A DNA stretch of 64,000 nucleotides from the NCBI RefSeq assembly GCF_014699135.1, contig NZ_JACOFT010000001.1, forward strand, positions 248,001-312,000. Direction: 5' to 3'. The notes beneath the pieces were generated by a model that saw nothing but the letters and a program-made list of their open reading frames with translations, did no database searches and was not told the DNA's origin. The DNA comes from Cognatundibacterium aquatile (GTDB lineage Bacteria > Pseudomonadota > Gammaproteobacteria > Burkholderiales > Burkholderiaceae_D). The translations under genes and the position numbers were made by a program. The number at the start of each line of letters is the position of its first letter. Positions within the stretch are counted from its first letter, which is position 1. Shown one piece after another: positions 9,262 through 17,675 of the stretch.

Positions 9262-10155
9262 ATGATGGATAGACTGATTGCAATGCAAGTGTTTACCGAG
9301 GTGGCAAAGAGTGGCAGTTTTACGGCAACTGCTGACAAGCTCGATATGTCGCGTGCGATGGTCACGCGCTACGTCAGTGAACTCGAACAATGGCTGGGTG
9401 CACGTTTGCTGCAACGAACGACGCGACGCGTGACGCTGACCGATGCCGGTGAAAACTGTTTACGACGCAGTGAGCAAATGATGGCGCTGATGGAAAACAT
9501 GGAGGAGGAAACCGGCAGCCACGAAGGCGAATTGCGGGGGCAGTTGCGCATCACTTGCAGCATGTCATTTGCCTATGCGCAGATCGCGGCAGCGATTGTG
9601 GATTTTTTGAAACGCTATCCGCAGCTAAAAATTGATCTGAACATCAGTGAAGGCGCGCTGAATCTGGTCGATGCCCGTATTGATCTGGCTATTCGCATCA
9701 GCGCTGAACCTGATCTCAGTCTGATAGGACGGGTACTGGCACCGTGCTCTTCAGTTCTGGTTGCGTCTCCCGCGTATCTTCGTGCTCATGGTATGCCACA
9801 GACACCAGCCGAACTGGCGGCACACCGTGGTCTCAGCTATGCCAATTTTGGTAAAAGTGTGTGGACTCTCAGGCGCGGGGAGGAACTGGTATCCGTCAGA
9901 ATCAGCAGCTATTTCAGCGCCAATGAAGCAACCGCATTGTTGTGCGCTGCGCAGGCCGGTGGCGGCATTGCTCTGCAACCGGTTTATCTGGCAAAGCCAT
10001 ATCTGGAAGACGGAAGCCTGCAAGTGGTGCTGCCCGAATGGCAATTGCCGGACATGTCTATCTATGCGCTATACCCGTCACGCAAACATTTGTCGCCAGC
10101 GGTAAGGGCTTTACTGGATTTTCTGGCAGAGCGCTTTGCCAATAGGACGTGGTAG
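9262..10155 (+). CDS. LysR-family transcriptional regulator
   Basis: 297 residues: an N-terminal winged HTH (about 1-60, MQVFTEVAKSGSFTATADKLDMSRAMVTRYVSELEQWLG) followed by a substrate-binding effector domain, close to the DmlR/CrgA-type group by its N-terminal pattern. ATGs at 9262 and 9265 are both possible starts. It is divergent from the MBL/DsbA-like pair, which it probably controls. The effector is unknown. Confidence 0.9.
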   Translation: MMDRLIAMQVFTEVAKSGSFTATADKLDMSRAMVTRYVSELEQWLGARLLQRTTRRVTLTDAGENCLRRSEQMMALMENMEEETGSHEGELRGQLRITCSMSFAYAQIAAAIVDFLKRYPQLKIDLNISEGALNLVDARIDLAIRISAEPDLSLIGRVLAPCSSVLVASPAYLRAHGMPQTPAELAAHRGLSYANFGKSVWTLRRGEELVSVRISSYFSANEATALLCAAQAGGGIALQPVYLAKPYLEDGSLQVVLPEWQLPDMSIYALYPSRKHLSPAVRALLDFLAERFANRTW

Positions 10156-10207
10156 TGATGAATACCGGTTGACTGAATATGCTCGCTGTCGATGACGACG
10201 GGCAGCG

Positions 10208-10531
10208 TCACACCACTTTGTTTAATTCCGCCAGCACCGCATTTCTGAGTATGCGCAAATAAAAGTAGTCGCAAAAAAACAATATGATCCATGCAAATCC
10301 TACTTGGACAAATGTCTGCAGCATGAACGAACCGCCAGACGAGGTTGTCGACGGAAAAATATAAAAAAAACAGACCAGGATGCCGACAAAGACGGCTCGC
10401 CAATGGCCCCATTGTGTAGAAAAGGACGTCTTTTCTGCTTCTGCCAGCAAGCGCGGATAGTGCGCAGGGGCGACCGATTTCAGCTCAGGAATGGCTGACA
10501 AAACCGCACTGATACCGAATGTATTGATCAT
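10208..10531 (-). CDS. Small hypothetical membrane protein
   Basis: 107 residues with two predicted membrane segments (about WRAVFVGILVCFFYIF and TFVQVGFAWIILFFCDYF). The soluble N-terminus contains a Pro/Ala-rich stretch. I do not recognise the family. It is convergent with the LysR gene to its left, with only 52 bases between. Hydrophobic pattern and a start with reasonable spacing suggest a real gene, but no context points to a function. Confidence 0.55.
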   Translation of the reverse strand: MINTFGISAVLSAIPELKSVAPAHYPRLLAEAEKTSFSTQWGHWRAVFVGILVCFFYIFPSTTSSGGSFMLQTFVQVGFAWIILFFCDYFYLRILRNAVLAELNKVV

Positions 10532-10697
10532 GCTTTGCCTCAGGTGTCTGTATTTCAGGATGGATAGAAACGGTAAGTTTGTTGTTCTTTATGTAGTAGT
10601 AAATACATGTTTATTTTAATCTTTTTCCTTATCATAGAGGAATCTATCTGATCAGTTGGGTCACTGTTGCAGCTTCTTGCTGCGCTGTTGAAATCTA

Positions 10698-10711
10698 CTA
10701 ACACTTGTTAG
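10698..10711. promoter_or_regulatory. Palindrome upstream of the amidotransferase-LysR pair
   Basis: CTAACA-CT-TGTTAG, a 6+6 perfect palindrome in the AT-rich 280-base spacer upstream of the amidotransferase gene. It may be the operator for the downstream LysR regulator. The rest of the spacer (10532-10811) shows no other clear signal. Confidence 0.3.
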
Positions 10712-10811
10712 CAGCAAGCTGATAATCGCAGTCTGAATATACATCGCCCGGGAGCATAAATAAGTTCGCCTATGTTAAGGTGTGCGGATACCGAATTTTT
10801 CTGTTTGCATC

Positions 10812-11591
10812 ATGTGTCAATTATTAGGAATGAACTGCAATACCCCGACCGACATCGTGTTCAGTTTCACGGGTTTTGCGACGCGCGGCGGACGTACCGA
10901 CGAGCATAAAGATGGCTGGGGCATCGCTTTTTTTGAGGGCAATGGTGTACGTCATTTTGTCGATCATCAGCCCGCAGTCAGCTCACCGGTGGCTGATCTG
11001 ATCAAGCGTTTACCGATCCAATCAAAAAATGTGATTGCGCATATCCGTAAGGCGACACAAGGTGAAGTCATGTTGGAAAATTGCCATCCGTTTGTGCGCG
11101 AATGCTGGGGCCGTTACTGGGTATTTGCCCATAATGGCGACCTGAAAGAATTCGCGCCTGAACTCGATGGCAGTTTTTTACCGGTAGGAACGACGGATAG
11201 TGAACGTGCTTTTTGCTTCATCTTGCAGCAAATGCGCCATCGGTTTGGACGAACTTTACCTGCATTGCCCGAGCTGACTTCGTTTCTGCGCGGGATTGCC
11301 AGCGAAATCGCCGCATTTGGTACATTCAATATGATGCTCTCAAACGGTGAAGCCTTATTCACTCACTGTTCGACCAAATTACATTACATCATCCGGCAGT
11401 ATCCGTTCACGACGGCGAATTTATCGGATGAGCAGGTGACGGTTGATTTTGCTGAGGTCACCACACCGGATGACAGAGTGGCGGTGATCGTCACCGAACC
11501 GCTGACCAGCGACGAAATATGGACGCAGTTTGCCCCTGGAGAAATGAAAGTGTTTGTCGACGGCAAGGTGCAGACGGAGTTACTGGCATGA
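10812..11591 (+). CDS. Class II glutamine amidotransferase (YafJ-like)
   Basis: 259 residues beginning MCQLLGMNCNTPTDIVFSFT. The catalytic Cys must be residue 2 after Met removal, which fixes the start at ATG 10812 rather than at upstream in-frame starts. Further class II (Ntn) motifs are FATRGGRTDEHKDGWGIAFF, AHIRKATQG and the FAHNGDL segment. No synthase domain is present, so it is a stand-alone amidotransferase-fold protein of unknown acceptor. Its TGA overlaps the ATG of the next LysR gene (ATGA), indicating translational coupling. Confidence 0.88.
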   Translation: MCQLLGMNCNTPTDIVFSFTGFATRGGRTDEHKDGWGIAFFEGNGVRHFVDHQPAVSSPVADLIKRLPIQSKNVIAHIRKATQGEVMLENCHPFVRECWGRYWVFAHNGDLKEFAPELDGSFLPVGTTDSERAFCFILQQMRHRFGRTLPALPELTSFLRGIASEIAAFGTFNMMLSNGEALFTHCSTKLHYIIRQYPFTTANLSDEQVTVDFAEVTTPDDRVAVIVTEPLTSDEIWTQFAPGEMKVFVDGKVQTELLA

Positions 11592-12514
11592 GCGGGCGCC
11601 CGGTTGATCAGCTGGACGCCAACTTGCTGCGGGTATTGCATACCTTGCTGAGCGAACGCAGTGTCACGCGTACCGCAATGAAGCTGGGGCAATCTCAACC
11701 TGCCATCAGCAATATGCTCAAACGCCTGCGGGATATCACTGGCGATGCAATTCTGGTGCGCGGTAAAAATGGCATGACGTCGACCGAACGCGGGCAGGAG
11801 TTACTGCTATTGGCGCGTCAGGGGCTGAGTCTGCTGGAAAGCATTGCCAGCCCACCACCGGCATTTGTCGCGGCGACCAGCGAGCGGGTATTTCATCTCG
11901 GTGCGCCCGATTACCTCAGCGTCTTACTGATTCCTCTGGTGATGGAAAAAGTGCGGGAACTCGCGCCCAACGCAGTTCTGGTTGTGCATGCACTGAATGC
12001 CGGTTTTGATTATGCCGCCGCGCTGGAAAGTGGAGAGCTGGATTGCGTGATCGGTAACTGGCCTGATTTACCGCCGCATTTGCATATCGCGCAGTTGTTT
12101 GAAGACGACGTCGTTTGCATGGTGAATCGTAAACATCCTGTTGTCGGCAAAGGATTGTCGCTGAAATATTATCTGGAAATGGCACATCTGGCACCGACGC
12201 CTTACATGATGGGACACCGCAGCATTATTGATACGGCGCTGGCGGAGCAGGGACTGAAACGTAAGATACAGATGACAATACCGTATTTCGGCATGGTGCC
12301 GTACATCTTGTCGAAGACGGATTTGGTTTTCACGACCAGCCGCAGCTTTGCCGTTCAGTGTGCGAAAGACTGGCCGATAGAAATATTAGCGATGCCGATT
12401 GCGATGCCGAAGATGCAGTTCTTCATGTTGTGGCACGAGCGGGTACATGCGGCAGCTGAAGTGCAATGGCTGCGCCGTATAGTGGCAGAGGCCGCCGGTG
12501 AAGTCTACGCCTGA
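11588..12514 (+). CDS. LysR-family regulator (NodD/PbuR-like type)
   Basis: 308 residues. The HTH (LDANLLRVLHTLLSERSVTRTAMKLGQSQPAISNMLKRLRDITGD) is of the NodD/LeuO-like subgroup and is followed by an effector-binding domain. I placed the start at the ATG inside the ATGA overlap with the amidotransferase stop. The coupling suggests both proteins serve one function, possibly with the LysR protein controlling the pair. The ligand is unknown. Confidence 0.88.
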   Translation: MSGRPVDQLDANLLRVLHTLLSERSVTRTAMKLGQSQPAISNMLKRLRDITGDAILVRGKNGMTSTERGQELLLLARQGLSLLESIASPPPAFVAATSERVFHLGAPDYLSVLLIPLVMEKVRELAPNAVLVVHALNAGFDYAAALESGELDCVIGNWPDLPPHLHIAQLFEDDVVCMVNRKHPVVGKGLSLKYYLEMAHLAPTPYMMGHRSIIDTALAEQGLKRKIQMTIPYFGMVPYILSKTDLVFTTSRSFAVQCAKDWPIEILAMPIAMPKMQFFMLWHERVHAAAEVQWLRRIVAEAAGEVYA

Positions 12515-12529
12515 GACAGGGCGCAGATA

Positions 12530-12566
12530 AAAAACGTCGCCGGGTGTGGCACTGGGCGACGTTTTT
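12530..12566. terminator. Bidirectional terminator between LysR and BMP genes
   Basis: A 12-bp perfect stem (12530-12541 with 12555-12566) with A-run and T-run flanks. It lies between the convergent LysR gene (ends 12514) and the BMP lipoprotein gene (ends 12592) and can serve both. Confidence 0.9.
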
Positions 12567-12591
12567 ATTTGACTATGTGATCAGAGGCAGA

Positions 12592-13731
12592 TCAGCCTGG
12601 TACTTTGCCATCCACGCCTTCAACATAGAACTTGATTTCGTGCAGGAACTTGTCGTCAGCAACGACATCTTTACCCAGCACTTCTTTGCCTGTGTTGTCT
12701 TTGATCGGACCTTTCCAGATTGGCGCTGTGCCATCAATCACACCCTGACGTTTTTCAGCGATGAGTTTTTTCACATCATCGGATAAATTCGCATTGAATG
12801 CTTTCAGGTCTATCATGTTTTCTTTCAGACCCCACCAGGTGGTTTCTGATTTCCATTTGCCTTCCATCGCTTCGCCAACGCGCTTGATGTAGTAGCCGCT
12901 CCAGTCGATTACCGACGCTGCAGCATGCGCTTTCGGACCGAATTTCGTCATGTCGCTATCCCAGCCGAAAGCCACCACGCCTTTTTCTTCGGCTGTCTGT
13001 ACAACTGCTGCAGAATCCGTGTTTTGCATCAGTACATCAACACCCTGACCAACCAGTGTCGTTGCTGCTTCGCGTTCTTTGCCCGGATCAAACCATTTGT
13101 TAACCCACACAACCTTGGTCGTTGCTTTAGGATTCACGGCACGTGCACCAAGCGTAAATGCGTTGATGTTACGCAGCACTTCTGGAATTGGTACGGAAGC
13201 GACCACGCCCAATTTGCCGGATTTGCTCAATTTACCGGCAGCGATACCCGCCAGATAAGCGCCTTCATAAGTACGGACATCGTATTGCGCCAGATTGTCA
13301 GCCGTTTTGTAGCCCGTTGCGTGTTCAAATTTCACATCAGGAAAATCTTTCGCTACTTTCAGCATTGCTTCCATGTAACCGAAGGTGGTACCGAAAATTA
13401 CCTTGTTACCTTGTGTTGCCAGATCGCGAATTACGCGTTCAGCATCAGCAGCACTTTCCGGTACATTTTCGACAAATGTGGTTTTTACTTTGTCGCCGAA
13501 TTTGGCTTCGACCTGTTTGCGTGCCGCATCGTGGGCATAAGTCCAGCCCGCGTCGCCGACTGGGCCAACATAGATGAAGCCGACTTTTAAAGGTTCAGCT
13601 GCTGCCGTTGCGGCAACCGTACTGGCTGGCGCGGCTTCAGGTTTTGCTTCTTCTTTTTTACCGCAAGCAGCAAGGCCAAAGACCGCCAGTGACATTGCTG
13701 CCACCAGTGTTTTTCTACGGGAAATTTTCAT
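12592..13731 (-). CDS. BMP-family ABC transporter substrate-binding lipoprotein
   Basis: 379 residues. The N-terminus MKISRRKTLVAAMSLAVFGLAACGKKEE has a clear lipobox (LAAC). The body is the BMP/PnrA fold (VGFIYVGPVGDAGWTYAHDAARKQVE; FGWDSDMT), which in characterised members binds purine nucleosides or related compounds. I chose ATG 13731, since the frame upstream of it has no signal-peptide character and a Shine-Dalgarno GGAAG precedes it. It is the last gene of the importer operon ATPase-permease-permease-BMP. The nearby purine catabolic genes suggest purine or nucleoside uptake. Confidence 0.92.
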   Translation of the reverse strand: MKISRRKTLVAAMSLAVFGLAACGKKEEAKPEAAPASTVAATAAAEPLKVGFIYVGPVGDAGWTYAHDAARKQVEAKFGDKVKTTFVENVPESAADAERVIRDLATQGNKVIFGTTFGYMEAMLKVAKDFPDVKFEHATGYKTADNLAQYDVRTYEGAYLAGIAAGKLSKSGKLGVVASVPIPEVLRNINAFTLGARAVNPKATTKVVWVNKWFDPGKEREAATTLVGQGVDVLMQNTDSAAVVQTAEEKGVVAFGWDSDMTKFGPKAHAAASVIDWSGYYIKRVGEAMEGKWKSETTWWGLKENMIDLKAFNANLSDDVKKLIAEKRQGVIDGTAPIWKGPIKDNTGKEVLGKDVVADDKFLHEIKFYVEGVDGKVPG

Positions 13732-13801
13732 AATGAGCTTCCTTCGGTGAACAAAAAATAAGGTTTTCAAAAAACAGTACAGCGTGAACCATCTGGCCGG
13801 T

Positions 13802-14713
13802 TCAGGGGCGGAAAGGTTTCCCCAGTGATGCTGGCATATTCAGGCGTATCCAATCCGGATTACGTGAAATCAGTACCAACACAAGTATCGTTGCTGCATA
13901 AGGTAGCATCGATAAAATTTGTGAAGGAACCGCAATACCGATCGCCTGAAAATGAAACTGCAGGATAGTCACGCTGCCAAACAGTAAGGAACCCAGCAAG
14001 ACGCGTGCCGGACGCCAGGTGGCGAACGTGGTCAGTGCAAGGGCAATCCAGCCGCGTCCTGCGACCAGACCTTCCACCCACATTGGTGTGTAGACTACCG
14101 ACAGATAGGCGCCTGCTATACCGCAGCAGGCACCGCTGAACAACAGGGCACCGTAGCGGATTTTTCTGACTGGATAACCGAGAGCATGCGCAGATTCCGG
14201 TGATTCGCCAACGGCGCGCAACACCAGCCCGGCGCGGGTACGATATAAGAACCAGATGATGCCGGCACATAACAACAGGCTGAAATACACGGCCCAGTGC
14301 TGATCAAATAACGCCTTACCGAGAAACGGCAATTCCGATAAAAATGGAATACCATGCGCGCCTGCCGGTAAGGATTGACCGACGAAAGATTGCCCGATAA
14401 ACGCCGATAGTCCGGCACCAAAAATCGATAATGCCAGACCCGTCGCTACCTGGTTGGTCGTCAGTACCAATGTCAGCCATGCAAACAGGCTGGACATCAG
14501 CATTCCTGCAAGCGCACCTGCGACAAAACCAAGAGCAGGAACATTGGTCTGATGAGCCACCGCAAAGCCGACAATCGCAGCGACCAGCATCATGCCTTCA
14601 GCACCAAGATTGAGCACACCTGCACGTTCATTGATCAGCAAACCCAAGGCAGCGATCAGCAGCGGTGTACCAGAATTGATTGACGCAGCAATCAGAGCAG
14701 CAAAATTTTCCAT
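13802..14713 (-). CDS. ABC transporter permease (nucleoside/purine type), second subunit
   Basis: 303-residue membrane protein of the BPD_transp_2 family with about 8-9 hydrophobic segments, starting MENFAALIAASINSGTPLLIAALGLLINERAGVLNLGAEGMML. The motif NERAGVLNLGAEGMM is typical of permeases paired with BMP lipoproteins. It starts 2 bases downstream of the preceding permease. Expected to form the inner-membrane heterodimer with that protein. Confidence 0.92.
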   Translation of the reverse strand: MENFAALIAASINSGTPLLIAALGLLINERAGVLNLGAEGMMLVAAIVGFAVAHQTNVPALGFVAGALAGMLMSSLFAWLTLVLTTNQVATGLALSIFGAGLSAFIGQSFVGQSLPAGAHGIPFLSELPFLGKALFDQHWAVYFSLLLCAGIIWFLYRTRAGLVLRAVGESPESAHALGYPVRKIRYGALLFSGACCGIAGAYLSVVYTPMWVEGLVAGRGWIALALTTFATWRPARVLLGSLLFGSVTILQFHFQAIGIAVPSQILSMLPYAATILVLVLISRNPDWIRLNMPASLGKPFRP

Positions 14714-14715
14714 GC

Positions 14716-15792
14716 TTATTTCTTCCAGCGCAGGCGGTAATTGATTAAGGTGTCACAGGCCAGCAACATGAATAACAGCATGCCCTGAAACAGGCCGGTA
14801 ATCGCTGAGGGCAGACCGAGACGCGACTGCGCCATTTCACCACCGAGGTAAAACAGAGACAGCACCAGTCCGCCGAAAATGGTGCCGATAGGATTTAAGC
14901 GACCGATGAAGGCAACGATAATGGCCGCAAAGCCATATCCGGGCGAAATCGACGGCAGCACCTGACCGATAGGTCCCGCGACTTCAAATGCGCCAGCCAT
15001 GCCCGCGAAACCGCCAGAAATCAACAGCGAAGTCCATAAAGCTTTGCGACTGGAAAAACCGGCATAACGGGCGGCCAGCGGTGCGAGCCCACCGACGGTT
15101 AAGCGAAAGCCAGCAAAGCTGCGATAGATAAAAATCGCCATGCCGCCGCTGGCAACCAGCATCACCAGAAAGCCTATATGTAAACGACTGCCATGGAAGA
15201 TATGCGGCAACAGAAATTCGCTGGAAAAAACTTTTGATTGCGGAAAGTTCATTCCGTTCGGATCTTTCAACGGGCCGTTGACGGCATACATCAGCAATAA
15301 CTGCGCGATATAGGTCAGCATCAGCGATACCAGAATTTCATTCGCGTTAAAACGGTCGCGCAATAAGGCCGTGACAGATGCCCATGCGGCGCCACCGGCA
15401 ACACCCGCCAGCGTTGCCAGTAACAACACCAGACCGCCGGAAATATTCGAAATGCCCGGTGTGCCCTGATCGAAAAACAAAATCGTGGCACCAGCGGCAA
15501 GGCCGCCAGCAATCAACTGACCTTCGGCACCGATATTCCAGATATTCGCGCGGTAACAGACCGACAGGCCCAGCGCGCACAGCACCAGTGGCGTGGTTTT
15601 CAGTAATAAATCGGCGATGGTCGAAGCGTTACGTAAAGGTTCCAGCAAAAATACCTGCAAGGCGGTCAACGGATTTTTACCGAGCGCGAGAAACAGCAGG
15701 CCACCAAAAAATACCGTCAGCAACAGGGCGAATACCGGTGAGAAATAAGCCATCACCCGTGAAGAGGCAGGACGTAATTCCAGTTTAAACAT
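14716..15792 (-). CDS. ABC transporter permease (nucleoside/purine type), first subunit
   Basis: 358 residues with an N-terminal cytoplasmic extension (MFKLELRPASSRVMAYFSP) and a BPD_transp_2 core (FGGLLFLALGKNPLTALQVF; NIWNIGAEGQLIAGG). Membrane partner of the next permease. Its start overlaps the 3' end of the ATPase gene by 8 bases, so translation is likely coupled. Confidence 0.92.
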   Translation of the reverse strand: MFKLELRPASSRVMAYFSPVFALLLTVFFGGLLFLALGKNPLTALQVFLLEPLRNASTIADLLLKTTPLVLCALGLSVCYRANIWNIGAEGQLIAGGLAAGATILFFDQGTPGISNISGGLVLLLATLAGVAGGAAWASVTALLRDRFNANEILVSLMLTYIAQLLLMYAVNGPLKDPNGMNFPQSKVFSSEFLLPHIFHGSRLHIGFLVMLVASGGMAIFIYRSFAGFRLTVGGLAPLAARYAGFSSRKALWTSLLISGGFAGMAGAFEVAGPIGQVLPSISPGYGFAAIIVAFIGRLNPIGTIFGGLVLSLFYLGGEMAQSRLGLPSAITGLFQGMLLFMLLACDTLINYRLRWKK

Positions 15793-17341
15793 GCTCGGCC
15801 TCTTGCTTAGCTGTCGCCTGATCTTCCCATAAACCGCTCATCCATAATCCTATCTGTTCTCTACTGGCGTCTGCCGTTGCCACCGAGGGTGACAAGCGCC
15901 CTTTGGCAATGACATACATGCGATCGCACAACTCAAATAATTCATCTAATTCTTCGGAAATCACCAGCACCGCGCAGCCTGCCTGTTTCAACTGACGTAT
16001 TTCACCGTGAATCTGGGCGGCAGCGCCGACATCCACGCCCCACGTCGGTTGTGCGACGATGAACACCTCGGGATGCCGCATAATTTCGCGACCGACAATA
16101 AATTTCTGCAAATTCCCACCGGATAAACTGCGTGCGGCGGCTGCAGGTCCTGAGGCTTTCACGCGAAAACGGCCGATGATGTCGCTGGCAGCTTGTATCG
16201 TGTGTTTGAAATTGATCATGCCGTGGCGTACAAATGGCGCTTTCTGCTGTGACAACAGCATGTTATCCGTCAGGCTGAGTTCGGGTACTGCGCCACGCCC
16301 CAGGCGTTCTTCTGGCACCAGACTTTGTCCCAGTTCGCGCCGTGCTTCCGGGCCGTAACGGCCGACAGCTTTGCCTTTGAGTTGTATCATCTGCGCCGCC
16401 GGACGGCGGTCTTCACCGGACAAGGCCGCCAGTAACTCCTGCTGACCATTACCGGAAACCCCGGCGATACCAACGATTTCACCGCCAAACAAGCTCAGGT
16501 CAATCTGCTCTAATGCCGTCGCAAATGCATGCGCTTTCGGCAGGCTGAGTTGCTCTATCTGCAGTCGCAATGGTCCTTTTTGTATGCTTGCATCATGCGG
16601 GTGATGCTGAACGGCGTCGCCGATCATCATGCGCGACAGGCTGGCGGCTGTTTCCTGACGCGGATCGCAATGACCAGTGACTTTGCCCATGCGCATCACG
16701 GTCGCCGAATGGCACAGTTCACGGATTTCATCGAGCTTATGGCTGATATATAAAATGCTGCAGCCTTCTGCTGCAATTTTGCGCAGAGTGATAAATAATT
16801 TTTGTACTGCCTGCGGTGTCAGGACTGAGGTTGGTTCATCCAGAATTAATAATTGCGGATGCGTCAGCAGGGCACGCACAATTTCCACACGCTGACGTTC
16901 GCCGACAGATAAGGTGTGAACATGCCGGTGTGGTTCCAGCTCCAGACCATAGTTTTCACCAGTCTGGCGGATTTGTTCTGCCAGTTGCGTCATATCTGTC
17001 CCGGCATCCAGGCCGAGGGCGATATTCTCTGTCACGGTTAACGTATCAAACAGAGAGAAATGCTGAAACACCATGGAGATGCCAAGTTTGCGCGCATCTT
17101 GTGGCGTTGCTACTTTCACTTCCTGACCATTCCACAGCACTTTGCCAGAGTCTGGCTTGACCGCGCCGAAAATAATTTTCATCAGCGTTGATTTACCCGC
17201 ACCGTTCTCGCCCAGTACCGCATGGATTTCGCCGGGAGCAACGCTGAGATTGATATGATCGTTGGCGACGACAGAGGGATAGCTTTTACAGATATCAGAC
17301 AGTGCTAACCTCGACGATAGCGGTGCTGCGATAGAAGTCAC
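15785..17341 (-). CDS. ABC transporter ATP-binding protein (duplicated ATPase, nucleoside/purine type)
   Basis: 518 residues with two ABC domains. The first has Walker A GENGAGKST and signature LSVGERQRVEI; the second has a degenerate Walker A (GVSGNGQQELL) and signature LSGGNLQK, as in sugar and nucleoside importers. The second nucleotide site is probably non-catalytic, which is normal for this family. The start is GTG at 17341 with a Shine-Dalgarno (AAGG) 6 bases upstream. It is the first gene of the operon; its promoter should lie in 17342-17500. Confidence 0.92.
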   Translation of the reverse strand: MTSIAAPLSSRLALSDICKSYPSVVANDHINLSVAPGEIHAVLGENGAGKSTLMKIIFGAVKPDSGKVLWNGQEVKVATPQDARKLGISMVFQHFSLFDTLTVTENIALGLDAGTDMTQLAEQIRQTGENYGLELEPHRHVHTLSVGERQRVEIVRALLTHPQLLILDEPTSVLTPQAVQKLFITLRKIAAEGCSILYISHKLDEIRELCHSATVMRMGKVTGHCDPRQETAASLSRMMIGDAVQHHPHDASIQKGPLRLQIEQLSLPKAHAFATALEQIDLSLFGGEIVGIAGVSGNGQQELLAALSGEDRRPAAQMIQLKGKAVGRYGPEARRELGQSLVPEERLGRGAVPELSLTDNMLLSQQKAPFVRHGMINFKHTIQAASDIIGRFRVKASGPAAAARSLSGGNLQKFIVGREIMRHPEVFIVAQPTWGVDVGAAAQIHGEIRQLKQAGCAVLVISEELDELFELCDRMYVIAKGRLSPSVATADASREQIGLWMSGLWEDQATAKQEAEHV

Positions 17342-17675
17342 AATGACCTTTCTATGGAAAAAACGGCTGGAGTGCTGGTGAACATGGGCGTAGCTATTTA
17401 TAAATCCTGATCAATGATGAATGACGGGACAAGCAGATGTCAGGTTGGCACGGAGTGGACGCCCGTATTTATCCACGTATTTAACCAATATCTTGCACGC
17501 CATCTGTTGCTCGTTATTTCATTGTTACTGCATCATTAACTACATCAGGAATGCTTAATTAACACTAGCTTTAAGCAAGAACAATGCCCTCAGATTAAGA
17601 GGCTTGTTGTGCAGGAATTATCATGAAAACCGCATGTTGAGTATTCGGCCGACATTATAAATGCGACTGCCGCAT
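17342..17675. other. Intergenic leader of ABC importer operon
   Basis: 334 bases without a gene. Seen: a 5-bp arm pair ACGGG/CCCGT (17424-17466) in the part that would be leader for the minus-strand operon, with an overlapping alternative pairing GTGGA/TCCAC, and a bulged hairpin of about 10 bp at 17580-17608. These could form alternative leader structures, but I recognise no known riboswitch consensus. No ORF with support. Confidence 0.3.
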
